Source of the DNA: Tanytarsus gracilentus
Taxonomy: Eukaryota > Arthropoda > Insecta > Diptera > Chironomidae
Direction of reading: 5' to 3'
Length of the DNA: 64,000 nucleotides
Assembly: GCA_038502055.1 (NCBI GenBank)
Contig: JAXRKN010000045.1
Coordinates: forward strand, 6,988,501-7,052,500
Each line of letters starts with the position of its first letter. The stretch's first letter is position 1. Below are positions 11,193 to 25,143 of this stretch, in pieces. The notes beneath the pieces were generated by a model. That model saw nothing but the letters and a program-made list of their open reading frames with translations, was not told the origin of the DNA and made no database searches. The position numbers and the translations under genes are program-made.

Positions 11193-13996
11193 CTGTAAAG
11201 AGTATAAAATGAAATAATTAGCAACAATCGAGTTAAAAGCTTTTCGATATAAAAGGAATGTTTCCGCATTGCATTTATGATCACACATCGACATGAACAC
11301 TATACTATGTTTCAAACATTTCAATGGCACAATGGAATACAATTCAATGCGGTGTTTATTAAGCCATTAATAAATGTCGTTTATTTCATTAAAAGGGGCG
11401 GAACACTTTGAGTTAAAAATCAATAATTCTTTTCGTTCATAATTTTTTTATCATTTGAAATTTTTTATTAATTAATTTTAGAGTGTCCCAACCCCTAATT
11501 TAAAATCCAACTTATCACCTCCCACAACACGCTATTGAGAAAGATTGGTAGCTTTGTCAGTGTTTATCGATCTCTCGAAAATTGTTCTAATAAAGTGCAC
11601 AAAACACACTTTTATAATGCAACACGTTGTTAGTGTCACAACTTTATCTCCACCATGCATCATTTTGTGCTTCCATAACCGCCTTTTTTCATTTATTTAT
11701 TTGCATAAAACTGAAAGTTTCTCTCTCGGATTTTTATGGAGCAGAACCGAGGCGCATAAATTTTAATGGAAGAAAAATTGCATCGCGATCAGTTGTACGA
11801 AAAAAAGTGCTTAGTTGAAAGTGAAAACGAAGATCGGAATTGGAGATTGTGCTAACATGCTGTGATGCCGCCGCTTGATTTGAAATGGTTTATGGGAATA
11901 TAATTCTTGCATGTTTATATGGGAGTTGAAATTGAAAGCTTCGGGTGTAAATTGGTGTTGCTTCGAGGAATAATAAAATAATGAAAAATTCAGGACGAGT
12001 TTGTATAAATTATCAAGGGGAATTTAGCTCAGGAAATTATTAAAATTTTTATCTTTTTAAATCTCATCAATCATTCGAATTCCAACAAATTTTCAACACC
12101 CTTCAGGCGCCTTAAAATTAGCATTTGCTCGCAATAATTTCTCAAAATCAGACTTTACACGCCATAAATCTTCAAAATAATTGCTGGATTTGATCGGTTT
12201 GTGGCTTTAGACCATAAAACATTTAAAGAATTTACTTTTAAAAAAAATATTTTGCTCAATTTCATAAGAACTCTCGCATATCTCACGCAACAATCTTTTC
12301 TACCATCCCAAAAAAAATCTTCTTGAAAATTACAAAAACGTGAAATTGCTTTTGATTATCTTGTTACTTTTTAATGATTCCCTCTTACACACTCATCACA
12401 TGCGGATATATTCATGTCTATTAAAGCGATAAAATCTCTCTCTGTGTGCTGAGAGGGCTTTCGCTGAAGTAAAAAATTAAAACATATCAGTCAGTGTTGA
12501 TGGTGATTTGCTTGGACCAGCATTGTGTGAAATGTTGCGTGAAATTGCCAAGATTGAGTGATTGATATGGGCAGAAGAAATTCGGGCGGAAAGGTTAAAA
12601 TTTATAAATTTTGTGGGCTTTAACTTGTAAGAAAAAAATCTGCGACAAAAAATTAAATTTAAAATTATTGCAGTTTTTAATATTTATAAAACTGCAATAA
12701 AAAAAATTATTTTTCAAACAAATTTTTAAAGTTCTCTAAACTTTTTAAACTCAAACACGTGCGAAAAGAATTCTCGATTTTATTTGTTCAAAAAAATCTC
12801 AGCGTTTTGTTGATTGCTCTCGACTCGCATTTTCTCTTCCTCAACGATGCTTAATTATGTATGATTATTCAAAGTTCGCAATAAATGGCTTCTTATTGGC
12901 GATGATTATAAAGAGAGCTCTTCAAACCCATGATTGAGCGCTAAAAATTTCGCTTTTCTTTGACACAGAAAAACTTTTTTCTAATCGCTGCTCTCCGATC
13001 GTTTTTGAGAAGGATTTAGCGAATAGAAAAATAATATTTCAAATGTGTGTGATTAGGCGATAAAAATGACGCCCAAATTGCCATTGTCATCGAGATTTCT
13101 TTCCATGTCATGTCAATTTTCTTCTTTTCTCTATCTCACCTCTTTTCATCTCTTCATTCTTTGTTAAATTATGCGAAGCTTCTTGAGATGTCAACATGAG
13201 AGGTGAGTACGGTAATTTTTGGTGTCATTGTATATAAAAAAGAGAGATATTCATGCATTCGCAATTTGTAGATGTTGAGTTGATATTTTAGCTAATGAAA
13301 AGTAAGACATTTTCCAGTTTAACGAGTTCTTGACTTCGTTCTCGACTAGCATGCGCAACATAATTCTTGCGTGTGCGGAGAATTTTGGGTTTTAACATTT
13401 TAATTTGTAAAGTTTTTTAATTCAGGAATTAAAATACAAATAATCCAGTAAATAAATTAAAAATTACAACAATCAAATCCTAAAATTTAAAAAAATATAT
13501 CACGAACTAAATTTAAAAAATTCAAAAATTAAATCCAGTAAATTTTACGAAATTCTTCACAACTATTTAATTTGATGCGGAAAGCGATGAAAAGCGAGTA
13601 AGACAGATGATTTAAGATTTAAGTGGCTCAATAAGCGGTTTTTATAAAAAAGCACCAAGAAAATGAAATGCACATGACTTTTTTGCCGCTGCCGTAGAGC
13701 TGCGTAGTCGTGGAATTCAGTTAAGCTCGAGGAGAAAAAAATAAAAACATCAAATTGCAAGAATTATCGCAAAACTCCCATTTTTCCTTCTCTCTTTATA
13801 TGAAAACAGCGAGTGAACAAATGATTGTGCCTTCGATCAACATGACCCGATCTCTTTCCATGGTTCTCTTGTCTCTTTTCTGTATTTAGTTTGCGCGCGG
13901 ATAGAGAGAAAAGCTTCATTAGTTAATGTAAACATCAATTCCAATCAATATGAATACCTCCCAGCATTCTCATCGAACTCTCTTCACTCCCTAAGA

Positions 13997-14045
13997 TATA
14001 TAAATCGATATCGATGCCGACCGGCAGGGTGAGACGCTCGGTTTA
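13997..14045 (+). promoter_or_regulatory. Possible TATA-type core promoter
   Basis: TATATAAA at 13997-14004 sits in a locally GC-richer patch containing CCGACCGGCAGGGTGAG. The latter part also looks like a splice donor (AGG/GTGAG). A strong plus-strand acceptor (TTTTTTGCAG) follows at about 14356. No coding exon could be assembled, so this may be a non-coding transcript start or chance. Confidence 0.2.
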
Positions 14046-16602
14046 TTTTTTGAGTTTTAGATTTTGTTTGAATAAAATTAAATAAGTTTCTTCACCGCAT
14101 ATTCAACCATATATTCGCAATTTGTGTTGTGAATTAATTAAGCAAACAATTTAAGAGCTCGCAAAATTCGAGAGGTTGGAACTATTTATTACCATTACAC
14201 GTTCAGCTTTGATTTCAATTAGAATTTGGAGAATCAAATAAAGAAAGGAGGAGAAAGAGATTTCTCCACACCCAATTTCTCGAGAGCTGATTTCATCTCT
14301 CATTGAGCACAAATTTTTTTAGATCACTTTGGCGACTCTCTTTTATCTTTTTTGCAGGCAAATGTGGTGCGGGATGGAATTATGTTTTTAGCTTTACATG
14401 TGTAGGCTAAAATTTTTAATACAACAATTGGTAAAAGTATCCGAGAAGCTATCTTTAGACTCTAAATCTGCATTTACATTTAATATAATATGTATTCATA
14501 ATGCCGCGAAGTAAGTCTTATGTTTTTTTTGTGAACGGTTAAAAATTAGTCGTTAGAAGAATAAAATAAAATTGAGCGAGTTTTATGAGGATAAAATTTT
14601 TGAGAAATTAATTTAAATACTAAAATTTCATGATGAAATAAAATGAAAATTTTTTAACGTTTTTTTCCAAGATTCTTAAAATTTCAAATATTCTTAAAAA
14701 TCGCGCTCACAAACAATTCTAATGCGGAAAAACCATCATGGTGGAAACGAGAGCTAAAGTAACATTGAACAGTTATGAAGCAGCTCAGCCATTAGAAGAG
14801 AGAATCATAGAACCACCTTAAAAAATATTGCAAAGAAATACAGAAAAGCATGAAAATAATAATGCAAGAATTGTTGCTCCAAATCTCAGTTTTTATGCAT
14901 ATAAAAAAATATTCATTGCCGCACAATTGAGAAACAAATTGGAATGACTCTCTCTGCACTAAAAATGAATATGCTGAGCGCTTTTTATGTTTAAATTCTT
15001 TACTGAGATTCAAAAATTCATTTTCAAATTTAAAACAGAATAAAAAATTTTAATGCTTAAAAAAATTTCAAATTTATCAAAAATTTAACATAAAATTTTT
15101 TTCGTAACTTTCTTCTCAAAACTTTCTCACTGGGCACTCGAGCTCAACTTTTCTTTATATATAAATTTGCAATCTTCATTCCCGCGCCCACCATCAATGT
15201 CATCAAGGTAGCATAAAAGTAAGAAAATTGCAAATGCAGATTGTCGCAATCTGCATAAAATTTATTGCTTCTTTAACAACAAATAAAAAAATATCCCTCC
15301 CCGACTTTTATTAAAATTTAATTAATGATGTCATTGTGCCGTGCATAACATCACATAAAACATCAATTGCAATGAATAATGAAGTCGCCCACGGCAAAGC
15401 AAAAGTGAATAGTGTGAGATGACTCTTCGATGCATCGGCGCGACATCGATATGTGTTTTGTTGAATTGAGCAATTTTAATATGTTTACTTAATGATGGGA
15501 AAAAGTGCTTGCGGAGTTGCGATCGCTTTCATATGTGTACTTAATAGCATGTTTGACTTAATTGAAATTAGACTTTTATTTTCGAGAAATTTGTTTTGTA
15601 GATTTGTAGGTTTATTGAGCTGTCGTAAAAAGTTGTGAAAGAAAGTTTCGATTTTAAAGTTGGAATTTTTTGCTTTTACTTCGATAAACTTTGTTTTATT
15701 ATTTTTTATTATATTTTTATAATTTTAATTTATTAAATTTAAATTTTTGAATTTAATTTTATAAAATAATTTTAATGTTTTTATGATTTTTTTTATTGGT
15801 TTACATTTGAAAAAATTATTTGTTTACATTTAAATTTTTTTTATAAAGCACTCATCTAAAAGATAAAATTTCCATCAGAAATAATTTCTTTTCCCATCAT
15901 AAACCAATTAAAATTCTTAAACAACTTCCATTTCTTCATTATTACTGGATTAAAGTCCAATTGAAGAAAATAACAAGACTCTTTACAATAATCTCTATTA
16001 TTAAATAAAGCGTCACATATTAAAATAGAGAAAATTATTTGCAAACCACTCATTTCAGCTCGATTTCTATACACGCGTAAGATTTGTTCGACTTGCACAA
16101 TTCTTAATGGCAAAAACAAACCAGCAATCGTTAAAATCCTCATTAATGCCTCAATAAAAGTCTTTTAACATTCAATGCGCTATATTTATAATTAAAAACT
16201 CGCCAGGCGCAAATTTGCATCTTCGACTCATTTTTTTCCCATGAACTCGCAACCGCATCAGACACAAATCATAGACATTAATTGAACTTCTTTTATAGGT
16301 TACGGCGCAATTTATTTATTGAATATTTTTTCTAGTAATGAAGATGGATTTGAAAGATTTTTAAAAGTTGAGTCTGTTATAAAATTATTCCTGGATTTTT
16401 AAAATTCATGTAATTTAAAATTTTAAGTGAATATTTAAAAAATTCCTTGATTTGATTTTTTAAATTCCAGGATATAATTTCAAATTTCCTGGATTTTTTG
16501 AATTTTCCTCTTGCTTTAAAAATTTCATTCACATTTACGCGCAACGTGAAGTGTAAGTGTAAGAGTGCAAAGTATCGTGTCCAAAACCATTTTCGCTTTC
16601 AT

Positions 16603-16630
16603 GCGCGATCTTTTTTAAAGTTGATCGCGC
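16603..16630. other. GCGCGATC perfect hairpin
   Basis: An 8-bp perfect inverted repeat, GCGCGATC / GATCGCGC, is separated by 12 nt of mostly A/T. It is conspicuous in such AT-rich DNA; function unknown. Confidence 0.4.
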
Positions 16631-17343
16631 CGGTAAGGCTCACAGCAGCAGCATAAGCCAAGCCACAATTGCATAATTGATTTTTCATCTTCTCTTCAAT
16701 CGTGTACGATCCATCTGCTGAGCGCAGAAAATTCATGTTAACTGGCTTGCTCAACAAACATCCATTGCATTATTGTACAATTATGGCCATGTTATGGCTG
16801 AGAAGCGATACAATAAATGCAGCGAGAGGAAAAAAAGAATCACAATTACGTCAACTTGTGCAACATTCGTGTGCGATGCACTAGTTCTTGGAAGAAAGTA
16901 AGGTAAACTCGCGCTGCTCTCTCACAGCATGATTTGTAACTGTTTACGGTGTAAAATTGTGCGTGCTCATAGCATGAGTTGGAATGCAGCAAAACTCAAC
17001 TTGCTGAAATAAGTGAAAGCATTGAAAATTTATATAGTCAATAATAAAATTAATGGTCTCGTGATAATTAATGAAAGAGTCCTAAGAAATTCATTCTAAA
17101 TTGACATAAAGCATCAAATGAATTTGATTTATTGAGCGGGAGACCTTTTATTGATAGCGAAGTCGATAATTTATAGAAAATACTTCTTTTCTCTAATTTT
17201 TCTCACTTAATAAATCTTTTATAGTGAGCGAGTTAAATCGATGAATTGTAAATTGTAAATTGTGATTGGGAGGAGGATGGAAAAAGATTAAGAGTGAGTT
17301 AAAGATGAAATTTTCTATTTTTTGTTTCATTTGTTTAAATAAT

Positions 17344-17466
17344 TTCGATTACTTTGGTATCTTATTTTTAAATTAAAAAGTACGTTATAAAAAAGCACAG
17401 AAAACTTTATAACGTAATTTTTAATTTTAAAAAAGTTACCAAAAAATGATAATCAAAGTAATCGAA
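17344..17466. mobile_element. MITE-like inverted repeat
   Basis: A 123-bp sequence whose ends are a perfect 13-bp inverted pair, TTCGATTACTTTG / CAAAGTAATCGAA. The inner parts also pair (TACGTTATAAA / TTTATAACGTA and the adjoining A/T tracts), leaving a loop around AAGCACAG. The right arm has about 14 extra bases. No clear target duplication is visible. It could be a small non-autonomous transposon remnant or a hairpin transcript. Confidence 0.5.
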
Positions 17467-20400
17467 AAAACTTAAAAATCCCTAATTTTTCGTCCTCTCC
17501 TAATTTTTTCATTTCCTTCATTCTTATCACATTAAGAAATGAAGTTGTAGTCGAGTTATTTATTGGATCGACCTTTCTCTAATTCCTTCGCTCAGACTGA
17601 ATATCGATGTATTTACATGAATAAATTAGCATTCCTAGCAGTTCTCAACTGCAAAATGTCTTTTTCGTGTGAAAATCATTCATTTGCTTTCAACAGTTAA
17701 ACTTTAATTTCTTGCGAGTGATCACAAAATATATTTCCGTCTTTTAATGAGTTGACGGCAAGCACGAAGTCAATTTTCGGCGGTGAGAAGTGATTAATGA
17801 ATACGTTCGTCTTCGGGAGTGAAGAAGAGTGTTAATGGGTAAAATGGTCAATTTGTAGGTCACGATAAATATCATATTTTTTTGAAAAATTATTGTTGGA
17901 CATAATAAGGTGTTTAGAATGAACAATTTTGTCGGGTGCTAAATGGAAAAGTAATTGACGAAAAAAAATTCAAGGGTTGAAAACTTTTTAAAAAATTTAA
18001 AAACATTTTAATTTTTTTCTTATTTTAAATAAAACTTTAATCTAAACTTTTTAAAACTTTTCATAAATTTTCCATCCCTTGAACTCAGTTTTAAATATTT
18101 TTAAAATAACCAAACTCAGAAACATTCATCATCACCACTGTGACCAACAAAGATATGTTAGATGATAAAAAATACAAAAAGGAATACGGGTCACATTCTC
18201 ATGGTGAACGCGATGCATGAGTGCACCTTGTGATAATGTGGCACTTCATTATCTTTAATTTTCCAACTCCATTAAAAGCCTCTCTCCGCTTCTTCGACTG
18301 CAGCCAGAGATGCATTTTGATTGAATTGATTGCCATCGCTTCTGTTGTTGAGCTTGGGAAAATATTTTTCACTTTATCTATTTCAATTAAGAAATTTCTC
18401 TTCTTATTTCTCAAATCGCTATTGAGTTTTGAACTTTCATCATTATTTCTCTCTTTTTTTCTAGAATTCGATTCTAATGATTTACGATCATGAATATTAT
18501 TGTGAAGATGTTCAAGGTGTTTTTGTGGCTTAATGATCTTCCATCTCGCTCTTGCTCACATGTTCCCATGATTAGTTTATAATGCTACTGCCACGGCCCA
18601 TAGAACTTTATGCGGTGGATATCGAGGAGTGGACACAAGCGTATTCTATTTTTAAGAAATTTTTTTTATTTTTAAAGATCAGAAAATTAATTTTTTTTCC
18701 AAAATATCATTGTTTCCACTCATTGACTTTTATTACCAAACTCATTTTCTAACATCTTCATTTTTCGACTTCATATTCTGTCTTACTACTGCTGCCACTT
18801 TATTCAATTGTCTCTTTTCGCTGTTGCTTCAAAATGATCTCGCAAAAGTGCCATAAATTCTCTCAGTCTCTCTTTTTTGTGTCCAACATCTAAACACAAA
18901 AGCAGTGCCAAATGATGGAGCAAAAAAAAATGTCGAGTAATCTATGAATGATCTTGAGCAGTGAGAGAACTTTTTTTGTGGATAAATGAGGCGATTTATG
19001 GAATTATTTAAGAAATCTCTATTCTTTGAGATTTAGAAGCAACAATTGGGATTTCAGCTAGCTATTTAGTAGTCTGCGACTTTCAAGGTGTGAGAGAGAT
19101 CTTTTGGGATTTATTGAGCAGTGATACCCAAAATTTAAATTTAATTTTAAAATTAGATGAAATATTTATTTAATTTATTAATTTTAAAATTTTACATTTT
19201 AAATTTTATAAGTGCCACTTCTACTGCACGAACCCCGTTAATAATAAACAAACCAAAGAATAATGCCTCGAAATTGTCTTTTGTGGGACATTTGAGAAGT
19301 AAATCTCACGAGACTTTTTTTTCTTCTCCACATTATTATTTTTTTTCGCGTTTATGATCACTTTAGTGACTATTTCACGGTATTTTGGTCAATTCTCATG
19401 TAATAATGAAAGAATATTTTTTTAAGGCGCAGCTAGTTAAAAGTTTCACAACACTCTTTTTGTTTCTTTTTTGTTGCTAATCATTTAGCGAAAGTAAAAG
19501 TTTATGCGAGGAATTTTTATGTGCCACCGCGACGATGTCACTGCCTTTTTTACGAGAGTATCTATGGGAGTGAAGAAAATTAAGCTTTTTTGTTTCTCGT
19601 CAAGGTTTCGCATTTTATGCAGAAGGTGAATGTCTTGCTGTCAGTCTCATAGATGATGATGCACACCTTGAATTATTCATCCCTTGAATCGTATTCATTC
19701 ATCGACAAGGTGTAGAAACTTTTAATCTTCGGAGTGTCCACTCCTCAAAAATCGAGTGTTAAACGAGGCGCGGAATGTTTAGAAATGTTTTTCAGGTGCA
19801 TGAACTGAATTTCTTCGCTCGTAAACTTTTTTTCGCAATCAATCATTCAACTCATCATCCACTGTATGCGCGCTCGTCAGCTTCTCGCTTTATTGATTTC
19901 GTTTATGAACCGAAAAACGTTCAGATGAGTGGCATCGATTATTTGCTGATTTGCAAAAATTTTATTTTGTTGCTCGAGTGAAATGTCAGATGGTTGAAAA
20001 TTAGGCAAAAATTTCATGGATGATCGAAATAAATCGAGAACTAAGCAAAGGCAATTAAATTTTTTCTTTTATTACTTAATGGATGTATCATAGTCGTATA
20101 CCATAACGGCACTTTTTCAGCTCGAGCGAAAACTTTAATGAATCAATCAGAGAAGTTTATCAGCAGACGGTTGAGAGGAGCCAAGTGAGTGGCATATGAT
20201 AGATGAGAATTTGAGATAAATGAAAATGCAATAATTTCTGGCAGTTTGGTTTTTATGAAAATTACTTTCTTACGGTAGCTTAAATTTCTATGAATATGAG
20301 AGATTCATTTTAATTAAATTAAAAGCAATCTTGAATAAATTAATTTAAATGTGAATAATTATTCATGAGGCTGTAAATAATTCTGGTGAGAATCGAGAGT

Positions 20401-23400
20401 GATTTTTTATGGTAAAGGATTAAGAAATATATTTAAAATTTCCATCTCACGATCATTAAAATTATTTTTTCCCTTTCTCTTCCGATGTTATCAGTTCAAC
20501 ATTAATAAATGGCACAAATCACGCGACGGACTAGAATTATTTAGTTCACATGATCGCCATTCCGAATGCCTTCGGAGATAACTCAATTAATTCAATATTG
20601 CCGGAGAAGTTTTCAATTAATTGCCACCATCATGTTTGCATTCGTAATTCATCGTTTTCGCAGTGTGACACCAAACTGCCATTAGTACCTGTGTGATAAT
20701 TGATGGCTTAGTGCCATTAATTAACTCATAAATGCCTGCGAGTGATGCGAGAAAAAGATAAAAAAAATGTTGAAAAGCGATCGACACTAATTTAGTTTTT
20801 TTAAAGAAAAGTTGAGGATAAAAAAATTCATCAAAACTTTTTTGAGTTTTCATCCCTTGAAATTCGCACTAGGTGATGGGTAGGATAAGTGATGCACAAC
20901 AAATGACTTTCAATTATCAGCGTTTAACATCAAACTATATGTGGCACGACATACAATTGTTTCTCACTCTTAACGCTCGACACATCGTTGCTGCTTGTAT
21001 GTAAAATGTAAATGTGGGTCTTGAGAAAGAATTATGAACAATGAAAAAGGTGCATAGTACACACACTGACTGCATAATTGCGATTATGTAGAAGTCTATT
21101 TTCACTCTTAACACCTTTCTATCGCATAATGGCAATTTTGCAAAAAAAACTTTATAAATCATCATCATGGGTGTGAATCACATCAATTACATGTTGAACA
21201 TTATCACAGTTGATGCAGATGCAGCAATAATTTTTCATTTAATGCACAAATGATGTTAATAGAATAATAGTTGAGATGAGATAAAAAAACGATCTAAAAT
21301 TATTATAATGAACAGCTGGAAAAGTCATGAGTTAATTTACATGCACAGAAGAGGAAGAGACGGATATTAATTTAATTAATTATTGTTCAGATTTATGTGA
21401 ATGCTTTTGATTAGTTATGAATGTTAATTCGGTTGAGATGAAAATTCTGAGATTTTATGTTTGAATTAATTATAAATTAACGGTAAAATTCAAATTTCAA
21501 AAATTATTGTTTTAATTTTTGTTACAACATTAAATTTTAAAATTGTAAGACTCTTCACAATTTTTAATTACTCAACAATCAAATTTTCATCGCCTGTCAG
21601 TTTAAACAATTTTTATCACCTTCAACGTAACATTTTCAATAACTCAAACTCTCTTGTGGACATTTTAATTATCACAATTGCTTTCGCCTTGATTTATTTC
21701 TTACAAAATCTTTCGCACGCAAAACTGAGATTTGACAAACGCGATAAAAAATATATTTTGATCTCCCGCTTGCATAATAAGCACGTTTCGGTAGAGAGCA
21801 ACTGAGGAGAAGAAAAATGTTTACCAACTGTGAGCGGCTAAAATTTTAATCGATCGTCAAGAGACAAATTGCGGGCATTAATGATGATGATAGTGATTCC
21901 AGGTCTTTTTTCGAGTTTAACGATCGTTTAATGGTCGACGATTGAAATTTGCACGCTTAATGATTGGCAATAAGTTGTATGTCGCTGTTAGCGTGATTAT
22001 GATCAGAATGCACTTGATGGAAAGGTTTAGATGGAAATTAAGTACTAGAAAATTTAGAATGACAAACTTTAAAAAAAATTGATTTTTCTTTTTCAAAATA
22101 TTAAACGGATTTTTTTTTAAATTTTCATAAATTTCACTTTAAATTATTTATTTTTTAAATCCATTTTAAAAACTTGTAATTTTCTCAAATATTTCAAAGT
22201 GTCCCAACCTCTTTTTGACTCTCAATTAATTTTCTCTGACTCTCTTTCAATTACCTCAAGAAAGTGTCGCTGGTTCACTTTTTTAACGATTCTTTAACTA
22301 CATTTTGAATGCGCTGAGCAATAAAAAAGAGTTGAAAATTTAATTGAAGAAGAAATAATAAAAAATTTGTCAACCGCACGTACGAAGAATATTTCTGGTT
22401 GCAGTGATGATGTCATTGCACTTTTTATCGTCTCGAAAATCTTGTTTTTAGTAAAATTTTCATGTGGTTCTTTTACTCAAAAAAAATAAAATTGGGATTT
22501 TGTTAAAATGTTAAGAGTTGCATTTTTTACTTTTTATCTCAACGCGCAACTTGTTCGCCTTCGGGCTTTTTCTCGAACATAAATTTTGAGATTGATTTTT
22601 ATCACAAAAAAATGAGAGCAAAATAAATGCAAAATAATTTAAAAACTTTAGTTTGAGATAAAAAATATTCAAAAATTTTAAAACAGAACAAAAAAGTTTA
22701 AAAAAATTGAAGAACATTCAGTAAATTTCTTCTCCTTGATTTATTTCCCTCATAAATAATTTAGACAAGCTCTGAAGTTGATGATGAACACAAAAAGTGA
22801 ATTAAAGGCACCGCATAACAAAACCGTCAATCGACTGCGGGTAAAATCGAACGACCTTGAAATTGTGATATTTTTATTTATTTTCTTAAAAAAATTCATC
22901 TCTCAATTGAACTCAATTTGCTTCGGAAGTGAGAGAATTAAGAAATTAAATTAATTTTGCACACGTCATTAAATAATTGACAAATCACATCCGTGTCATG
23001 GAATTTAATGAAGATGATCCTTGAAATTTCTTTCACTTCTGACCCAGCTCAATGATTTTTATTTTTAAATTTTTACAGATGTCAATCGAGCGTCTTTTGT
23101 TATTTGCCTAAAAACACTTTGTCCATCATCGTCTTCTAACTTCGTTCACTGATGAGCACTCGACAAAGTTTTAAGTTTATTTTTTTCGATGGTAAAACAA
23201 ATGTCGAGAGGAAGAGAGATGAAAAATCAAGGAGTGGACATTTAAATATATTTAAAAAATGTTTAAATATAAATGCAAGTGATTAAATTTTTTAAATTTT
23301 TTTTATAATTTTAAGTTTCCCATCCCTTTCTTTTAAAAAAAGTGTGTTTGAAGATGAGGAAAAGAAAATAAACGATCTCATCATGAGATCATGAGAATGG

Positions 23401-24226
23401 CACTCAGTTTTCGCTTTTTTAAAAACAAGTGCGACAAACAATTCTAATTATTTATTCCAAGTGAACAAATTCCTACACAAGAGAGACAGAAATATGCGTT
23501 GGATGGCAGCAATGAGTTTAAATCAAGTTTAATTGTCATAAATGGCAGCGTGAGTCCATGACATAATTGCGAGTTAATTTTTTTGCGATCAGAAAAAGAT
23601 TAATTTGGAGGAAATTAAATTTCACGCTAAACCACCAAAAAAAATTAAACTTACATCATCAACAGCAATTTGCTGAAATTACTTTTTTATTTCACTAATT
23701 TTTCAAGTGTCACTGCTAATTTTCATCAAGTTTCGCGGAAAAATTCTTTTGAAAAATTTTCTTTTGTGCAATTTTAAGAATTATTTTTTGAAACAGTTGC
23801 AAGCATTGAAATCTTTCGCTCGTATTTGCTTTACACAATTTATTCAACGCTCGAGCACAGAAAAAAATCCAACCAGCACGTTTGAAGTTTCACGATGAAC
23901 TGAAAAGTTGTTGAGTTAAAACTTTTTTTTTCTCTTTTGGTGTGTTGAAACGTGGTGGAAACTGAAAGAATGAGAGAATCGAGGGCAGAAATAAAATGTG
24001 ATCATAAACAATTTTGTCGGCAATTTATCAAAATTTTGAAGTGTTGAGATCATCGTGGAAAAATTAATTAATTTACTTAAGTTTAAAAATATATTAGGAA
24101 CAAAATTAAAGTTTTTAAAAGCGAGAATTTGAAAATTGAATTTAATCTCAAGTTGAAGGGTTCGGATCCTAAAAGTTTAAAATGTTTTAAATAGGTTTAT
24201 TATTTTTATTATTTTTCCACTTTTTA

Positions 24227-25143
24227 GCGTAACCCACAAAGTGGTGTAACGCTTATATGCTCGTGATTCCGTCCGTCCGTCCGTCCGTCCGTCTGTCCGT
24301 CCGTCCGTCCGTCCGTCCGTCTGCACAAGCGAGATCTCGGTCCCTGGACCAGCTAGAGACTTCTAGTTTTCGCCAGATGGTAGCTCTTAGGGTCTTTATG
24401 TGCAGGCACTGACTATTTTTTGAGTCATGACCTATGGTCGTGCCATGGACGGCCATAACGTCCATTTTTCATACAAATTTTTTCTTATATGGCTTCATGG
24501 GTATCGTTGAACTCGTGATTGGACCAGAAATCGATTGGCATTGATTCGTAACTTGACCAGGAATCGATTGACATACATGATTTTTCGAGTCGTGCCTATG
24601 GTCGTGCCACAGACAGCCAAAATGTCATTTTTCAGAACTATGGTTTCATGGGTATCGTTGAACTCGTGATTGGCCAGGAATCGATTGATATAGATGATTT
24701 TTGAGGAATGTCCATCATGGCCGGCCAGCAGTGCCACGGACAGCCAAAATGTTCATATTTCAGTACTATGGCTTCATGTTTCTCGGTTTACGCGTAATTG
24801 AACCAGGAACTGAATGGCATTGATGATTTTTGATGAATGTCCATCATGGACGGCCAGTAGTGCCACGGACAGCCAAAATGTCCATTTTTCAGAACTATGG
24901 TTGTATGTTGTCTTTGAGCTTTTATATGCTATAAGGGGGTAGTGCCACGCACAGATGTCCTTTTCGAACTATGACTTCTGGGTTCGTTGAACTCGTAATT
25001 GGACCAGGAATCTAATGACATAGACGATTTTTGAAAAATTGTCGAACAGGACTGCCACGGACAGCCAAAGTGTCCGGATTGACTTAAACTCATTTTTTAT
25101 GCACTTGATTTTCAAACACTGATCTGTTACAAGTGGGTTACGC
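24227..25143. mobile_element. Repeat-filled element bounded by GCGTAACCCAC inverted repeats
   Basis: A perfect 11-bp inverted repeat (GCGTAACCCAC at 24227-24237, GTGGGTTACGC at 25133-25143) brackets 917 bp of distinctly GC-richer DNA. Inside are a CCGT microsatellite (24269-24321) and a series of degenerate direct repeats. One recurring block is CCAGGAATCGATTGACAT-like (24533, 24557, 24673, 24803, 25013). Another is GTGCCACGGACAGCCAAAAT-like, with copies near 24441, 24606, 24735, 24860 and 25055. No intact ORF or recognisable transposase is present. It is best read as a non-autonomous mobile or satellite-like element. Exact boundaries and a target duplication are not clear. Confidence 0.6.
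24269..24321. repeat. CCGT tetranucleotide microsatellite
   Basis: About thirteen CCGT units with one interrupting TCTG lie just inside the left end of the element above. Confidence 0.9.
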
